From NCBI GenBank assembly GCA_007858575.1, contig CP042279.1, positions 6,727,001-6,791,000 of the forward strand: a DNA stretch of 64,000 nt, read 5' to 3'. Of the stretch, positions 9,388 through 22,200 are shown in pieces. A program made the translations under genes and the position numbers. The stretch is from Streptomyces sp. WAC08241. Lineage in GTDB: Bacteria > Actinomycetota > Actinomycetes > Streptomycetales > Streptomycetaceae. Positions within the stretch are counted from its first letter, which is position 1, and each line of letters begins with the position of its first letter. The notes under the pieces were generated by a model, which searched no databases, was not told the origin of the DNA, and worked only from the letters and a program-made list of their open reading frames with translations.

Positions 9388-10010
9388 ATGAACGACACGA
9401 CCGTGACGCTCGTCGGCAACGTGGCGACGGCGGTGGAGTACCGGGAGACGGTGACGGGCGGGGTGGCCCGTTTCCGGTTCGCGGTGACCGCGCGCCGCTG
9501 GGACCGGGAGCGGAACCTCTGGTCCGACGGGAGCACCAGCTTCTACACGGTGTCGGCCTGGCGCTCCCTGGGCGCCAACCTCGCGGCCTCGGTCTCGGTC
9601 GGGGAACCGCTGGTGGTGCACGGCCGGTTGAGGGTGCGGGAGGACGAGCGCGACGGACAGCGCAAGACCTTCGTGGACGTGGACGCGCTGGCCGTGGGCC
9701 ACGACCTGACCCGGGGACGGCGGCCTTCCGGCGCGCGGCCCGGACCGAGTCCCGGGCACGGACGGACGGGACGCCGCACGCCGGTTCCGATTTCGGTTCC
9801 GGTTCCGGTTCCGGCTCCAGTTCCGGTTCCGGTTCCGGTTCCGTGCTCGGGCCGGCGCCGGAGACGGATCCGTGGACGGCGGCGGCGGTGGCGGGGCAGC
9901 GGTCGGGGCAGCGGCCGAGGCGGAAGCGCGAGGGGCGGTGGAGACAGTGTCTTCCGGGGCGAAAAACGGGAGAAAGAACGGCAAAACGAGTGCGGAACAC
10001 CAACTGGTGA
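9388..10010 (+). CDS. ssbB: Single-stranded DNA-binding protein SsbB
   Basis: OB-fold SSB. The conserved start MNDTTVTLVGNVATAVEYRE, the FRFAVTARRWDRERNLW strand and the SFYTVSAWRSLGANLAASV segment are typical of the second Streptomyces SSB, which acts in chromosome segregation during sporulation rather than as the essential replication SSB (family knowledge). The OB fold fills about residues 1-110. A G lost near 9715 moves the tail to another frame, where a Gly-Ser array follows. The acidic DDDIPF-like tip is absent, as expected for SsbB. The true stop is either 10010 or 10021, depending on a further possible shift. It follows the dynamin-like pair, suggesting a division/segregation locus. 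Confidence 0.88.
9783..9842 (+). repeat. 6-bp (GGTTCC) microsatellite, 10 units
   Basis: Ten hexamers, mostly GGTTCC, encoding Gly-Ser repeats in the tail of SsbB. The 6-bp unit preserves frame. Confidence 0.9.
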
Positions 10011-10061
10011 CCGCTTCCTGACCTTCCGTCATGGCGATTTGTCGACCAACTTGCCCCGCGT

Positions 10062-10090
10062 GATAACGATTCCGAGTCGGAACGGTTATC
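10062..10090. promoter_or_regulatory. Long imperfect palindrome upstream of the thioester-domain gene
   Basis: Arms 10062-10075 and 10077-10090 around a single central G match at 12 of 14 positions (GATAAC...GTTATC outside, TTCCGA/TCGGAA inside). It lies about 155 bp before the surface-protein start. Its length and odd-centred symmetry suggest a dimeric regulator site rather than a terminator. Confidence 0.45.
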
Positions 10091-10244
10091 TGACCGTATG
10101 GCCGGGCAGGGGAGCTTTCGCCTCCCTAGGATTCCCGGGTACTCATGTGGCACGTGAGCCCATGGAGTCTGTGAGTCTGTCGGCGTGCGCTCCCCCACGC
10201 AGAACAACGCTGTTCGCGGAGCGGCCCGCCCGGAGGGGAATCCA

Positions 10245-11707
10245 ATGTCTTCAGTTCGTGGGCGGGGCGCCGCGCGTCGCCTCGCTGCCGCCGCACTGGT
10301 CTCGGGACTCGTCGCCGTCGGCACAGCGGCCGTGGCCGGACCGGCGCTGGCCGACGAGGCCCCGGGCGCCGGCGGCGTCAGGGCGAAGCTCGGCAACCTC
10401 TCCAAGGAGGAGTCCGCCGGCGTCGTCATCTCCGAGAAGGACGGCTCCGAGTGGTCCGTCCGGGGCGGTCTCTTCGCCATGGACGTCGAGGGCGGCGGCT
10501 CGCTCTTCACCTACTGCATCGACCTGCGCACCCCCGCGAAGCACGACTTCGACTACAAGGAGGTCGGCTGGGACCAGTCGTCCCTCCACGACAACGACGA
10601 CGCGGGCAAGATCCTCTGGATCCTGGAGAACGGCTACCCGAAGCTCTCCACCAAGGACCTCGGAGACAAGGTCGGCGCGGACCTCTCCAAGAGCGAGGCC
10701 GCCGCGGGCACCCAGGCCGCGATCTGGACCCTCTCGGACGACGTCGAGGCCACCCCGAAGGACGGGGACGCCCGGAAGCTGACCGCGTACCTGCTGAAGA
10801 ACGCCAAGGCGCTCAAGGAGCCCAAGCCCTCCCTGAGCCTCTCGCTGTCCTCCGTCGCCGGAAAGTCCGGTGAGAGGATCGGCCCGATCACGGTCGACAC
10901 CAACGTCGCGAACGAGGGCGTCAAGGTCGCCGCCGTCCCCGGCACTCCCACCGGCGTCGAGATCGTGAACAAGGCCGGCGCACCGGTCACCACCGCCTCC
11001 AACGGCGACGAGATCTTCTTCGACGTTCCCGCCGGCACCCCCGACGGCACCGCCGAGCTGGCCGTCGAGGCCACCACCAAGGTGCAGCTCGGCCGCGCCT
11101 TCGTCTCCGTCGACGGCCCGTCGCAGACCCTGGTCCTGGCCGGCTCCAGCGACTCCACCGTGGCCGCCAAGGCCACCGCCGCCTGGGCCAAGAAGGGTCC
11201 CGTCCCGGCCGTCACGGTCGCCAAGGACTGCGCCAAGGGCGGCCTGGAGGTCATCGCCTCCAACGAGGGCGACGAGGACTGGACCTTCGACCTGAAGGGC
11301 ACCTCCTACACCGTCGCCGGCGGCGAGACCAGGACCATCGCGGTCGAGCTCGCCGAGGACGAGGCGTACCACTTCACCGTCACCGGCCCGAACGGCTTCA
11401 AGCAGACCTTCGAGGGCGTCCTGGACTGCGAGACGGCCACTCCCAGCCCGACGCCTTCCGGGACCACCCCGCCGCGGAGCGCTCCACCCCGGCCTCGCCC
11501 TCCCCGTCCACCACGGGCGCCGCCACCGGCGGTGACACCACCGGCGGCACGGCCGGCGACACCACCACCGGCACCACCACCGGCGACCTCGCCGCGACCG
11601 GCAGCTCCAACGCCACCCCGGTGATCGCCGGCATCGCCGCCGCGCTCGTCGTGATCGGCGGCGGCGCGGTGTTCTTCCTCCGCAAGAAGAAGACCACCGA
11701 TCGCTGA
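10245..11707 (+). CDS. Thioester-domain (TQXA) surface protein with LAXTG sortase signal
   Basis: Cell-wall-anchored protein of about 487 residues. It has a signal peptide ending at ALA near residue 37 and a thioester domain with YCIDL (Cys) and GTQAAIW (Gln), the pair that forms an internal Cys-Gln thioester. Ig-like middle domains follow, then a Thr/Gly/Pro-rich stalk. The C-terminal sorting signal is LAATG, a hydrophobic helix and FFLRKKK. LAXTG is recognised by class E sortases in Streptomyces (family knowledge). The start ATG 10245 has GGAGGGG upstream; an in-frame ATG at 10185 lacks this. One C is lost near 11465 at the stalk. Thioester adhesins can bind covalently to host or surface amines; the target here is unknown. 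Confidence 0.9.
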
Positions 11708-11720
11708 GCTGGCCCCCGGC

Positions 11721-11739
11721 GCCGGACCCCGCGTCCGGC
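11721..11739 (+). terminator. Hairpin terminator after surface-protein gene
   Basis: Perfect 7-bp stem GCCGGAC/GTCCGGC with a 5-nt loop, 14 nt after the stop codon. Confidence 0.6.
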
Positions 11740-12012
11740 ACCGGGCCCGGGCCCGACCCCGCCCCCGGGCCCGACCCCGCGAAGTGACGTGCGTCACACG
11801 GCGTCCTCCCCGTGACCCCCGCACGGCCCCGGACCGCACCCAGGTCCGGGGTCGTCGCACGTCCGGGCCCCGAAGATCCCCGCACCACCCCTCCGGCACC
11901 GGTCTCCCGGCCCCGCGCCCGGGGCCCGCGGTCTCACCGGTTTCCGCCCGGGGGTGGCGGTCAGGCAAGATGGGGTGTATCTGCCCACTCACTCTTTGCC
12001 GGACGGTTTCTC
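11740..12012. other. Intergenic region upstream of ettA
   Basis: GC-rich low-complexity runs come first, then a short palindrome GTGACG-TG-CGTCAC (11784-11797), then unremarkable sequence up to the TTG start of ettA. The ettA promoter must lie here, but I cannot place it. No further gene is seen. Confidence 0.4.
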
Positions 12013-13673
<1,661 letters not shown>

Positions 13674-13680
13674 CGGTCCC

Positions 13681-14102
13681 ATGGCGAGGCACTCTACCGC
13701 TGCCCCTGCGCTGGTCGGACATGGACGCCTTCGGGCACGTCAACAACGTCGTCTTCCTGCGGTACCTGGAAGAGGCGCGGATCGACTTCATGTTCCGCCT
13801 GGCGCCGGGGGACGGCTCCCTCGTTCTCCGGCGGGTCCGTCGTGGCCCGGCACGAGATCGACTACGTGCGGCCGCTGGTCCACCGGCACGAGCCGGTGAC
13901 CGTCGAGTCGTGGGTCACGAAGATAGGCGCGGCGTCGCTGACGATCGCGTACGAGATCAAGGACCCCGACACCGTGTACGTACGGGCGTCCACGGTCGTC
14001 GTGCCCTTCGACCTGGAGGCGCAGCGGCCCCGGCGGATCAGCGCCGAGGAGCGCTCCTTCCTGGAGGAGTACGTGGACGACGGGATGACCGCCGCCGCAT
14101 GA
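13681..14102 (+). CDS. Acyl-CoA thioesterase, 4-hydroxybenzoyl-CoA type (hotdog fold)
   Basis: About 140 residues. RWSDMDAFGHVNNVVFLRYLEEAR is the family signature with the catalytic Asp in the WSDMDxxGHVNN loop. It hydrolyses an acyl-CoA; the substrate cannot be told. The start ATG 13681 (MARH) gives the conserved N-terminus once two lost bases near 13695-13710 are restored; another shift lies near 13826. It sits 7 bp after ettA, and its TGA overlaps the ATG of the next gene (ATGA), so the three form one transcription unit. Confidence 0.85.
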
Positions 14103-14768
14103 CCGTCCTCGCGCCGCTGCACTTCGCCGACGCCCGGGAGGCGGCGGCCCTCGCCGCCTTCCTCACCCGGCTCGTCCACTACGACCGGGCTGCCGCCGTC
14201 CGCCTCCAGGCGGGCGGCGGGCGCTGGCCGTCTTCGGGCGGCCGCCGTCGTTCGAGGTGCTCGCGATCCGTACGGCCCGGCTCGTCGACGCCGTGGACCT
14301 CGACGTCACCGTCTCCGCCGGCGAACTCCTCGACGGCATCGAGGAGACGGCGGGCAAGGCGGTCGTCCCCGACGCCGTGACCGGGCCGCCCTGGGCGGGC
14401 GTCCTGCCGCCGCGCTCCGGCTGGCGGCCGGTCGCGGGTCTGCCGGGCGCCGCCGAGATGCGGGGCGCGGTCGCGGCGGCCGTCGCCGAGTTCCGTACGC
14501 GGGACGAGGAACTGCCCGAGGAGCGGCGCACCCGGACCGAGCGCGAGCGGATCGGCCGCGAGATCTGGTCCAGGACCCTCGGCACCACCGGACTGCCCCT
14601 GCGGGCCGTCCACGCCGCCCAGTCCCTCGGCTTCCTGCCGCCCGCCGGGACGGAGGAGGGCCCGGTCGCGCTGTTCGCCTCGGGCCCGTGGCTGCGCCTG
14701 CGCACCCCGTACGGCTCCGTCGCCTCCGTACGGTCCCGATGGCTCTGCCGGTGGCCCCGGGGCGCTGA
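14099..14768 (+). CDS. Conserved protein of unknown function
   Basis: About 223 residues, starting at the ATG that overlaps the thioesterase stop. I do not recognise a domain. The protein is Ala/Arg/Glu-rich, apparently soluble and without cysteine motifs. The middle contains a strongly charged helix (EFRTRDEELPEERRTRTER). The opening is MTVLAPLHFADAREAAAL. Bases are missing near 14222 and 14738; repairing the second gives the end MALPVAPGR. Tight coupling to the thioesterase suggests a shared role, but no function is proposed. Confidence 0.7.
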
Positions 14769-14810
14769 CGGCGGAGGCCCTCGCGGGACCCCACTGTGCT
14801 TTTCGGACTC

Positions 14811-14872
14811 CTCGGTGCTCCGGGCCCTCGGTGCTCCGGGCCCCTCAGCGCTCCGGGCCCCTCAGCGCTCCG
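14811..14872. repeat. 16-17 bp tandem repeat, about 4 units
   Basis: Units CTCGGTGCTCCGGGCC(C) twice and CTCAGCGCTCCGGGCCC one and a half times, between the unknown gene and the convergent ABC ATPase. The last unit overlaps the ATPase stop. The unit length is not divisible by three. Confidence 0.8.
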
Positions 14873-15888
14873 CGTCGTCCGGCCAGACCCCGATGTGGTC
14901 CTGCTCCAGTTCCAGGGCCACCCGGTGCTCCATGCCGAGCGCCCCGGTGTACTCCGCCGGGAGCTGGAGCCGGCCCGCGCGGTCGAGCATCGCGTACTCA
15001 CGGGCCACCAGGGACTCCCGGCCCTGGTCGTCGACCTCCGTACGGCGCAGGACCTCCGAGGAGGTGCGGCCGTCGCGGATGGCGACCGTGCGGCGCACCT
15101 CGGAGGCGACCGCCTGGTCGTGGGTGACGATCACGATCGTCGTGCCCAGCTCCTCGTTCGCGCGCCGGAAGGCCGCGAAGACCTGCTCGCCGGTGGCCGA
15201 GTCCAGCTCGCCCGTCGGCTCGTCGGCGAGGAGCACGGCCGGATCGTTGGCCAGCGCGACCGCGATGGCCACCCGCTGCTGCTGGCCGCCGGAGAGCTGG
15301 TGCGGCCGCCGGTCGCGGATCTCCGCGACGCCCAGCATCGCGAGCAGCTCCTCCGCCCGCTCCGCCTTCTGCCGCGCCTTCGACCGACCCCGCAACTGCA
15401 TGGGGAGCGCCACGTTCTGAGCGGCCGTCAGGTACGGCAGGAGGTTGCGGGCGGTCTGCTGCCAGACGAAGCCGACGACCTCGCGCCGGTAGCGCAGTCG
15501 CGCCTTCCCGTCCATCGCCAGCAGGTCGCACCCCGCGACCCGGGCCGCGCCCGCGGTCGGGACGTCCAGGCCCGCCAGGATGTTCATCAGCGTCGACTTG
15601 CCGGAGCCCGACGCGCCGACCAGGGCTATCAGTTCGCCCTCCTTCACGAGGAGGTCGAGCCCCTGGAGCGCCTGCACCTCCACCCCGTCCGTGGTGAAGA
15701 CGCGGACGAGCCGGTCGCAGGCGATGAGGGCGTCGTGCCCGTACGAGGGCCGGTCGCGCCGCGCCGTCGCCCGCCGCTCCAGCTCTTCGAGGGTCGCGGC
15801 GCCCGCGCCGGCTCCCCACCGTGGCGCCCGCGCCGGCCCCCACCGCGGCGCCCGCTCCCGCCCCGTCCCGGATCCCGGTCTCCGTCAT
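14862..15888 (-). CDS. MacB/LolD-type ABC transporter ATPase
   Basis: ATP-binding subunit of about 342 residues. Walker A is GASGSGKST, the signature LSGGQQQRVAIA, Walker B VLLADEPTGEL and the switch His in VTHD. The Q-loop region is VGFVWQQ. The N-terminal 50 residues are Gly/Ala-rich and carry a frameshift near 15815; the catalytic domain itself is uninterrupted. ATG 15888 overlaps the stop of the upstream permease (ATGA), with GGAG upstream, so translation is coupled. It powers the two FtsX-like permeases of the same operon. MacB-family systems act in periplasmic or cell-surface export and mechanotransmission; the cargo is unknown. Confidence 0.92.
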
Positions 15889-18800
15889 CGTGCGTCTCCT
15901 GCCCTGAGTTCCTCGATCGAGCCCCTGCGCCCCGCCCACCAGGCCTGTCCGCCCGCCGCGAGCGCCGTCAGGAGCACGACGGCGAGCGCGGGCACGAGCA
16001 GCGACCACGGGTCCGCCCGCAGCGGGGCCCCGTCGATCCCGGCGAGCCCCGGGGTCGTCGCGAGCGCCAGCCGGAACAGGTCGATGCCCGGCGCGAGCAG
16101 CGGCACCGTCGCCCAGCCCACCAGCGCGCCGCCGAGCGCCGCGAGGACTGCCTGCGGCAGCGCCTCCAGACCGAGCAGCCGCCGCCCCTGCCTCCGGGTC
16201 AGACCCATCGTCCGCAACCGGGCGAGCAGCGCGTTCCGCTCCGGCGCGCCCTGCGCGAGCGAGAGCAGCACGGCCACCACGGCGTAACCGGCGCCCGCGC
16301 CGATCGCGCCCAGATAGATCCCCTCGGCGCCCGACTGGAGCGGCGAGTCCACGTAGCCGGCCCGCTCCTCGCTCCGCAGCGTCACCCGGAAGTCCTTCGC
16401 CGCCTCCCGCACGACGCCCCGCAGCGCGGCCCCGTCCACCGGTCCGGTGACGAGCAGCGCGGTGGCGCCCCGGCGGGTGAGGTCGGCGCCGTTGACGAGG
16501 AGGAAGTCCTCGCCGGGCAGGGCCGGGGTGGCCGGCCGGACGCCGACCACCTCCACCCGGAACGTCCCGGCCGCCGCCACGACCTCCAGCGGCTCGCGGC
16601 CCAGCCGCTCGGCCACCGACGGCGAGGCGACCGCGGGCAGCACCCGCTCGGTGTCGGCCGCGGCGCCCTCCCCGCCCCTCCCCGTCGGGGCGAGCAGCTC
16701 CGCCGGGAACGCGCCGAAGCCGGTCCGCTTCGCCAACCGGGTGTACGAGGCGGGTCGACGCCCACGAGCGGCGCGCTCATCGCCTCGGCGGAGGTGCCCT
16801 CGTGGGACGGCAGGTCCACCCCGTACTCGATCCGCACCGGCGCCAGGTCCCGCACCCCGCCGTACCGCGCACGGCCCCGGCGAGGCCCGCCGGCAGCGGG
16901 GTCCACTCGACCGGGGCGTCGATCCGGGCGTCCGCGCCGGTCGCCAGGAGCGCGGCACGGTCGCGGGCGCCGGCGACGCCGGCGAGGACGGAGCCGCCGA
17001 AGGCCGCCGTGGTGAGGGCGAGGACGAGGGCGAGCAGGGGAGCGTGCCCGTCGAGGACGCGCGCCCGGCGCGGGCCAGGGCTAGCGGGCCGACCGCCCCG
17101 CGCAGCCGGCGGGCCGGTCGGCCCAGCCACCGCAGCGGCAGCGGATGGACCCGTACGAGCACCAGGGCGGCGATCAGGCCGACCAGGACGGGGGCGGCGC
17201 TCACCAGGTGGTCGCCGGGGTCGCCCGCACCGCGCAGCCGCAGCGAGACGACCGCGCCCACGGCCAGGACGAGCAGGGTGAGTTCGAGGACCGTGCGGCG
17301 CCGGGAGGGGCGCGCGGTCACCAGGTCGTCGCGTCCGCCGTGCAGGCGCGGGCGCCGGTGCCGCACGACCGCGCGCAGCGGGAGGACCAGCATCGCGACC
17401 AGGGCGACGGCGCAGGCGGCGAGGAGCGAGGGCCGAGGGGGATCCCGTCGGCCGCCCCGGAACCCCAGACCGCCTCGGATCCTCCGGCCACCCCGGAATC
17501 CCGGATCGCCCCGGTCCCCCCGGCCGCCCCGGAACCCCAGATCGCCCCGGACCCGCCGCCGGGCGGGCGGACCGTCACGACCGCGAGGCCGAGGGCGAGC
17601 GCGGCGGCCGGCACGGCGACGGCCGAGGTCTCGCCGAGCAGCCGCAGGCCGATGCCGGTGAGGGAGCCGCCCCGCGAGCGCAGCAGCGCCAGCTCGGCGT
17701 CGCGGCGGGCGGCGAAGAGGCCGCCGGTCATGGCGAGGACGACGGCGGCGACCGCGCCGATCCCGAAGACGGCGACGGCCACGACCGGGGCGATCGCGTC
17801 GCGCATCGAGCCGTACGCGTCGACGATCTCGTCGAGTCCGGTGGTGAGGGCGCCGTTGCCGCCCATGGCGGCCCGCAGCCTGACCACGTCGGGGCCGCCG
17901 GCGGCGGAGGACAGGGCGGCGGAGAGCCGGTCGGTGTCCCGCCCGGTGAGGTGGCCGGCCGTCGGCGCGAACCGGAAGAAGACCTCCTGCTCGCCGATGG
18001 TGGCGAGCACCGAGGCCGCCGAGGCGGGGAGAGGAGCAGGGCCCCTGCCAGTAGTACTTCACCTCCTCGCCGACCGTCGGGGCGAGCGCGGGGTCCGCAG
18101 CAGCGGCTCCACCGCCCAGTACGCGCTCCCGGGGCCGCGCGGTTCCACGACGCCGGTGATCGTGACGGCGAGCGGCCGACCGCTCTTGCTCGGCACGTGC
18201 ACGACCGAACCGGGCTTCAGGTGCAGGGACTCGGCGGTCTTCGCGGTGACCACCGCCTCCGGGCGGAGGGCGCCGCCCCCGGCGGGCCGGCCCTGCCGGA
18301 GCGTCGCGTGACGGGCCAGGTCGGACGGGGAGGAGAACACGAACTGGGGGAGAGGCCGTCCGGGCGGGGCAGCCAGGGGTCGAGCCCCTCGACCCGGCTG
18401 ACCGTACGGACGCCGTGGACGCTCTGCGCCGGGTCGGTCCGGATCGGGTCGGGCAGCAGGGCCCGCAGCGCGTCGCTCCGCTTCCGGAGGGCGGCGGGGC
18501 CAGGGCCCCCTCGAACTGGGACGGGGAGCCGACGGGCAGCGGCGAGGTCAGTTCGAGGACGCTGTCGCGGGGCGCGGCGGACGCGATGTCGTGCCGGAGG
18601 CCTTCCGTCTCGTACCGGTCGACGGCGCGCGGCAGCGCCGCCGCGAGGTAGGCGGTGACCAGGACGAGGAGCGCGAGCGCGGCGGCGGCCCGGGGCGCGG
18701 TCCGCAGCCGGGTCCGCACCCAGGGCGCGACGGTTCCGCCGCGTGCGGCGGAACGGGAGGACGCGGGCCCGGAAGGCCGGCCCTTCCGGACGGACGCACC

Positions 18801-19267
18801 GGACTCGGACGGCTGGTCGGGCCGGGAGGACCGGGGCCGGGACATGTCGGGGCCTTCCTGCGTACGTCGGGCTTGTCGGTGCCGTCCCTGTCCGGGGCGG
18901 TGGGAGTCTCGTCCGGGCCGGGGGTCCCGTTCGCGTCGGGGCCGGGGGTCCGGCTCGCGTCGGGGCCGGGGGTCCGGCCGGGGGTCCCGCTCGTGTCCGG
19001 GCCGAGCGTCCCGCTCGCGTCGGGGCTCGGCTTCCCGTGCCAGGACCGCTCGGAGGCGCTGTCCGCGTCGGGACCCGGCTTCGCGCCGGAACTCCGGGCC
19101 CCTCCCGGGCCGGACACTCCGTCCGGTACCGGGTCCGGGGACCCGTGCGCACCGGGACCCGGCGCCCCTCCCGGGCCGGACGCCCTGCCCGGTGCCCGGT
19201 CCGGGGACCCGTGCGCGTCGTGGCTCCGGGCTCCGCCCGTCGTCTCGTCCTCCCCGCGTCCCGGCAT
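15885..19267 (-). CDS. FtsX/MacB-family ABC permease with long disordered N-terminus
   Basis: Second permease of the operon, about 1,120 residues. The start ATG 19267 shares its A with the preceding TGA (TGATG). The first 190 residues are Gly/Pro/Asp/Ser-rich repeats with a cytoplasmic, disordered look. TM1 follows (AAALALLVLVTAYLAAALP), then a large extracellular domain, two FtsX cores and a C-terminal block (GAGYAVVAVLLSLAQG ... LVPALAVVLLTALAAGG). A further low-complexity insertion with GSGAxWGSG-like repeats lies at about 17455-17575. Frame changes near 18850, 18480, 18345, 18100, 18035, 17440, 17050, 16855 and 16755 need repair. The role is export or surface-linked transport; the substrate is unknown. 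Confidence 0.82.
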
Positions 19268-22200
19268 CAGCTCGCCCCTGGTGGCGCAGGGACACGACCG
19301 GGTCCGTGCGGCGCAGGGCGATCGTGGCGACGATGGCCAGGGGAGGGCGGCGACCCCGGCGACGAGCAGGGCGACCTGGGCGAGGGGAGTTCCACCAGGA
19401 CCGGCGGGACGGGGCGGGCGGCCTGGCCGGTGAGGACGACGAGCGGGACGACCGCCCGGGCCAGGACGGAGCCGAGCCCGATGCCGACGAGCAGGCCGAT
19501 GCCGATGAGCAGCCCCTGTTCGGCGGCGATCAGCCGGGCGAGGCGCCGCTGCGGCGTGCCGAGCGCCCGCAGCACCCCGAACTCGGCGGACCGCTCCCGC
19601 ATCGCACCGGCCGAGCCGACCGCGAAGCCGACGGCGGCGAGCGCGGCGGCGGCCGCGGCCACCGCCATCAGGGCCGCGTTGGGGCCCGCGCCGAGCGGGT
19701 CGCCGAGGAGTTCGGCGGCCGTCTCGTCGCGTACGAGCACCTGGGCCGGGTCCGCGTCGGGGCGGGCCCGCAGGGCGGCGGCGACCTCGGCCGTCCTGCC
19801 GGGGCGGTGGTCAGCCACCACTCGGTGGCCGGCACGGTCAGGGTCCCGTCGCCGGACCCGGCCAGGTACCGGTTGACGGTGACGAGGTCGACGAGGACCG
19901 CGCCGCCGTCCGCGGGGGCGGTCACGGACGGCCGGCGGAGGCCGCCGGGGCGGCCGGTCCGGTGGTCGGCAGCTCCTCGACCACCCGGCCGACGACGACG
20001 GGGAGCCGCAGGCCGTCGACGGTGACCTCGACGGTGTCGCCGGGCCCGGCGCCGGTCGCCGCCATGAAGGCCCGGGTCGCCACGGCGGGCAGCCGCGCGG
20101 GCGGTTTCGGCGCGGGGACCGCCATCCGCAGGGCGTACTCCTTCGGCGCCTGGTAGCTGTCGTCGTCATCGCCGTGCGTGCCGTCGACCCCGAACGAGAC
20201 GGCGTACGGGGCGGTGCCGCCGGTTCCGGCCGGGCCCGGGTCGCCGCCCGCCGTGCCGCTCTTCCGTCCCCCGTCGCTCTCGGTCTGCTCGACGCCGAAC
20301 GACCAGTCGGCGAGGACCTTCGCCGGGGAGTGCGTCCGCGTCCCGCCGTCCGTCCCGGTGGTGGCGAGGCGTTCGACGCGGACGGTACGGATGTGGTGCG
20401 GCTTCTCCGCGATCAGGCCGTCCAGCTCCAGACCGGTCAGGGTGAGCAGGCCGCCGGAGCCGCGAGGGCCGTCGCCGCCGGACGCCCCGCCGCCGGACGC
20501 CCCGGTGAGGGCGCCGAGGTCGAGCGCCAACCGGTGGGGGCGGTCGTCGGAGGGCAGGGTGCCCAGGGTCTGCCGGTACGGGACGCCGCTCGGGTCCTCC
20601 AGGACGGCCGTGACCCGGGAGGCCCCGCTGCCCGCCGGCGCGGCGGCCCGCAGGTCCACGGCGAGCGCGCGGGTCCCGGCGGGGAGCGCGAGCCCGGGGC
20701 GCGGACCGGCCGCCGGGGCCAGCGGGGCGAGCAGCTCCGGGGCCGTGGTGCCCGCGAGGTCGGGGCGCAGCAGCAGACCGTCCGCGGCCTCGCGGGTGTC
20801 CACGGCGAGGACGGTGGCGTTCCGGCCGGACACGTCCGCGGTGGCGCGGTGCACGGGTGCCACGGCCACGACGCCCGGCACGGCGCCCAGGCGCTCGGTC
20901 CGCGTGGCCTCGGCGGGCCGGGGCTCAGGACGCGGACGTCCGTGCCGGCCCGGAAGTCGGCCTGGTCGCGCTGCGAACGCTCCCACGAGCCGCTCTGCCC
21001 GATGGCCAGCATGCCCATCGCCACGGCGAGGACGAGCAGGAGGACGGGGCCCGCGCCCCGCAGCGGCCGGCGGCTGAACTGCCAGCCGGCGAGGGCGGCG
21101 GAGAGCCCGCGCCCGGCGGCCGCGCGCCGCTCGGCCAGCCTGGCGGCGGGCGGCAGCAGCCGCAGCGTCAGGACGGTCCCGGCGAGCAGGGCGAGGGCGG
21201 GCGCGGCGACGAGCACCGGGTCGACGGACCCCACGCCGCCCCCGCCCGCGCCGAGGGTGCCGCCCGCGGCGGCGGGCCGCTGGAGCTGCCAGTACGCGAC
21301 GGCCGCGACGGCGAGCAGACCGAGGTCCGCCCCGGCCCGCCCCGGACCGGGCAGCGACGCCGAGCGGGCCTTGCGCAGCGAGACGGCCGCGCCGTCCCCG
21401 GCGGCGAGCGCGGGCGCCACGACGGCCGCCGCGCAGCACAGCGCCACCACGGCGGCGACCAGCCACACCGGGAGCGAGGGCGAGGCGTCGAGCCGCACCC
21501 CGAGCGAGGAGAGGGCGGACCGCTCGGCGAAGAGCCGGGTCAGCGGACCGGACAGGAGCGGGGCCGCGAGCGCCGCCGGCAGGGCGAGCAGCAGCGCCTC
21601 GGTGGCGGCGAGCCCGGCGATCCGGCGCCGCGAACCGCCGCGCGCCCGCAGCAGGGCCGTCTCGCCGGAGCGCTCGGTGCTGAGCAGCCGGGCGACGAGC
21701 AGCAGCGCGTACGCGGCGAGCAGCACCAGTTGCACGGCGACGATCAGCAGGGTCGAGCGGGAGACGAGCAGGGCCCGCCCCGTCTGGTCCAGGACGGCCG
21801 GCAGCGCGGTGGACACCGAGACCGTCGTGCCGAACGCCGCCCGGTTCTCGGCCAGCGCCTTCGGGCCCTCGGTCGCGGCGGCGCGCAGGGCGTCCATCCG
21901 GTCCGTGGTGAAGCGGGTGAAGTCGGCGGTGCCGAGCCAGGAGGTGTCGCCGGGGCTCAGCGCCCCGGAGGCGAGGACGGCCGGGTCGGCGAGCAGCGGC
22001 CCGTACGTCGTGAACGCGACCGTCCGCACGCCCCGGCCGCCCATCTGGTCGAGCCGCCAGTACGGGTCGGTGGTGTCGACGGGCCGGTAGACACCGGTGA
22101 TCCGGGCCTTGAGCCGCCGGTCGGTGAGCCGGTCGGAGAGGTCGAGCACGGTGCCGGGGCCGACCTTCAGGCGCCGGGCCGCCTCCTCGGGCAGCGCCGT

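Noticed and set aside
14796..17015. Plus-strand frame of about 740 codons opposite the ABC operon
   Set aside because: Composition is shadow-like (Arg/Pro/Gly/His), and the minus strand encodes ABC motifs over the same bases.
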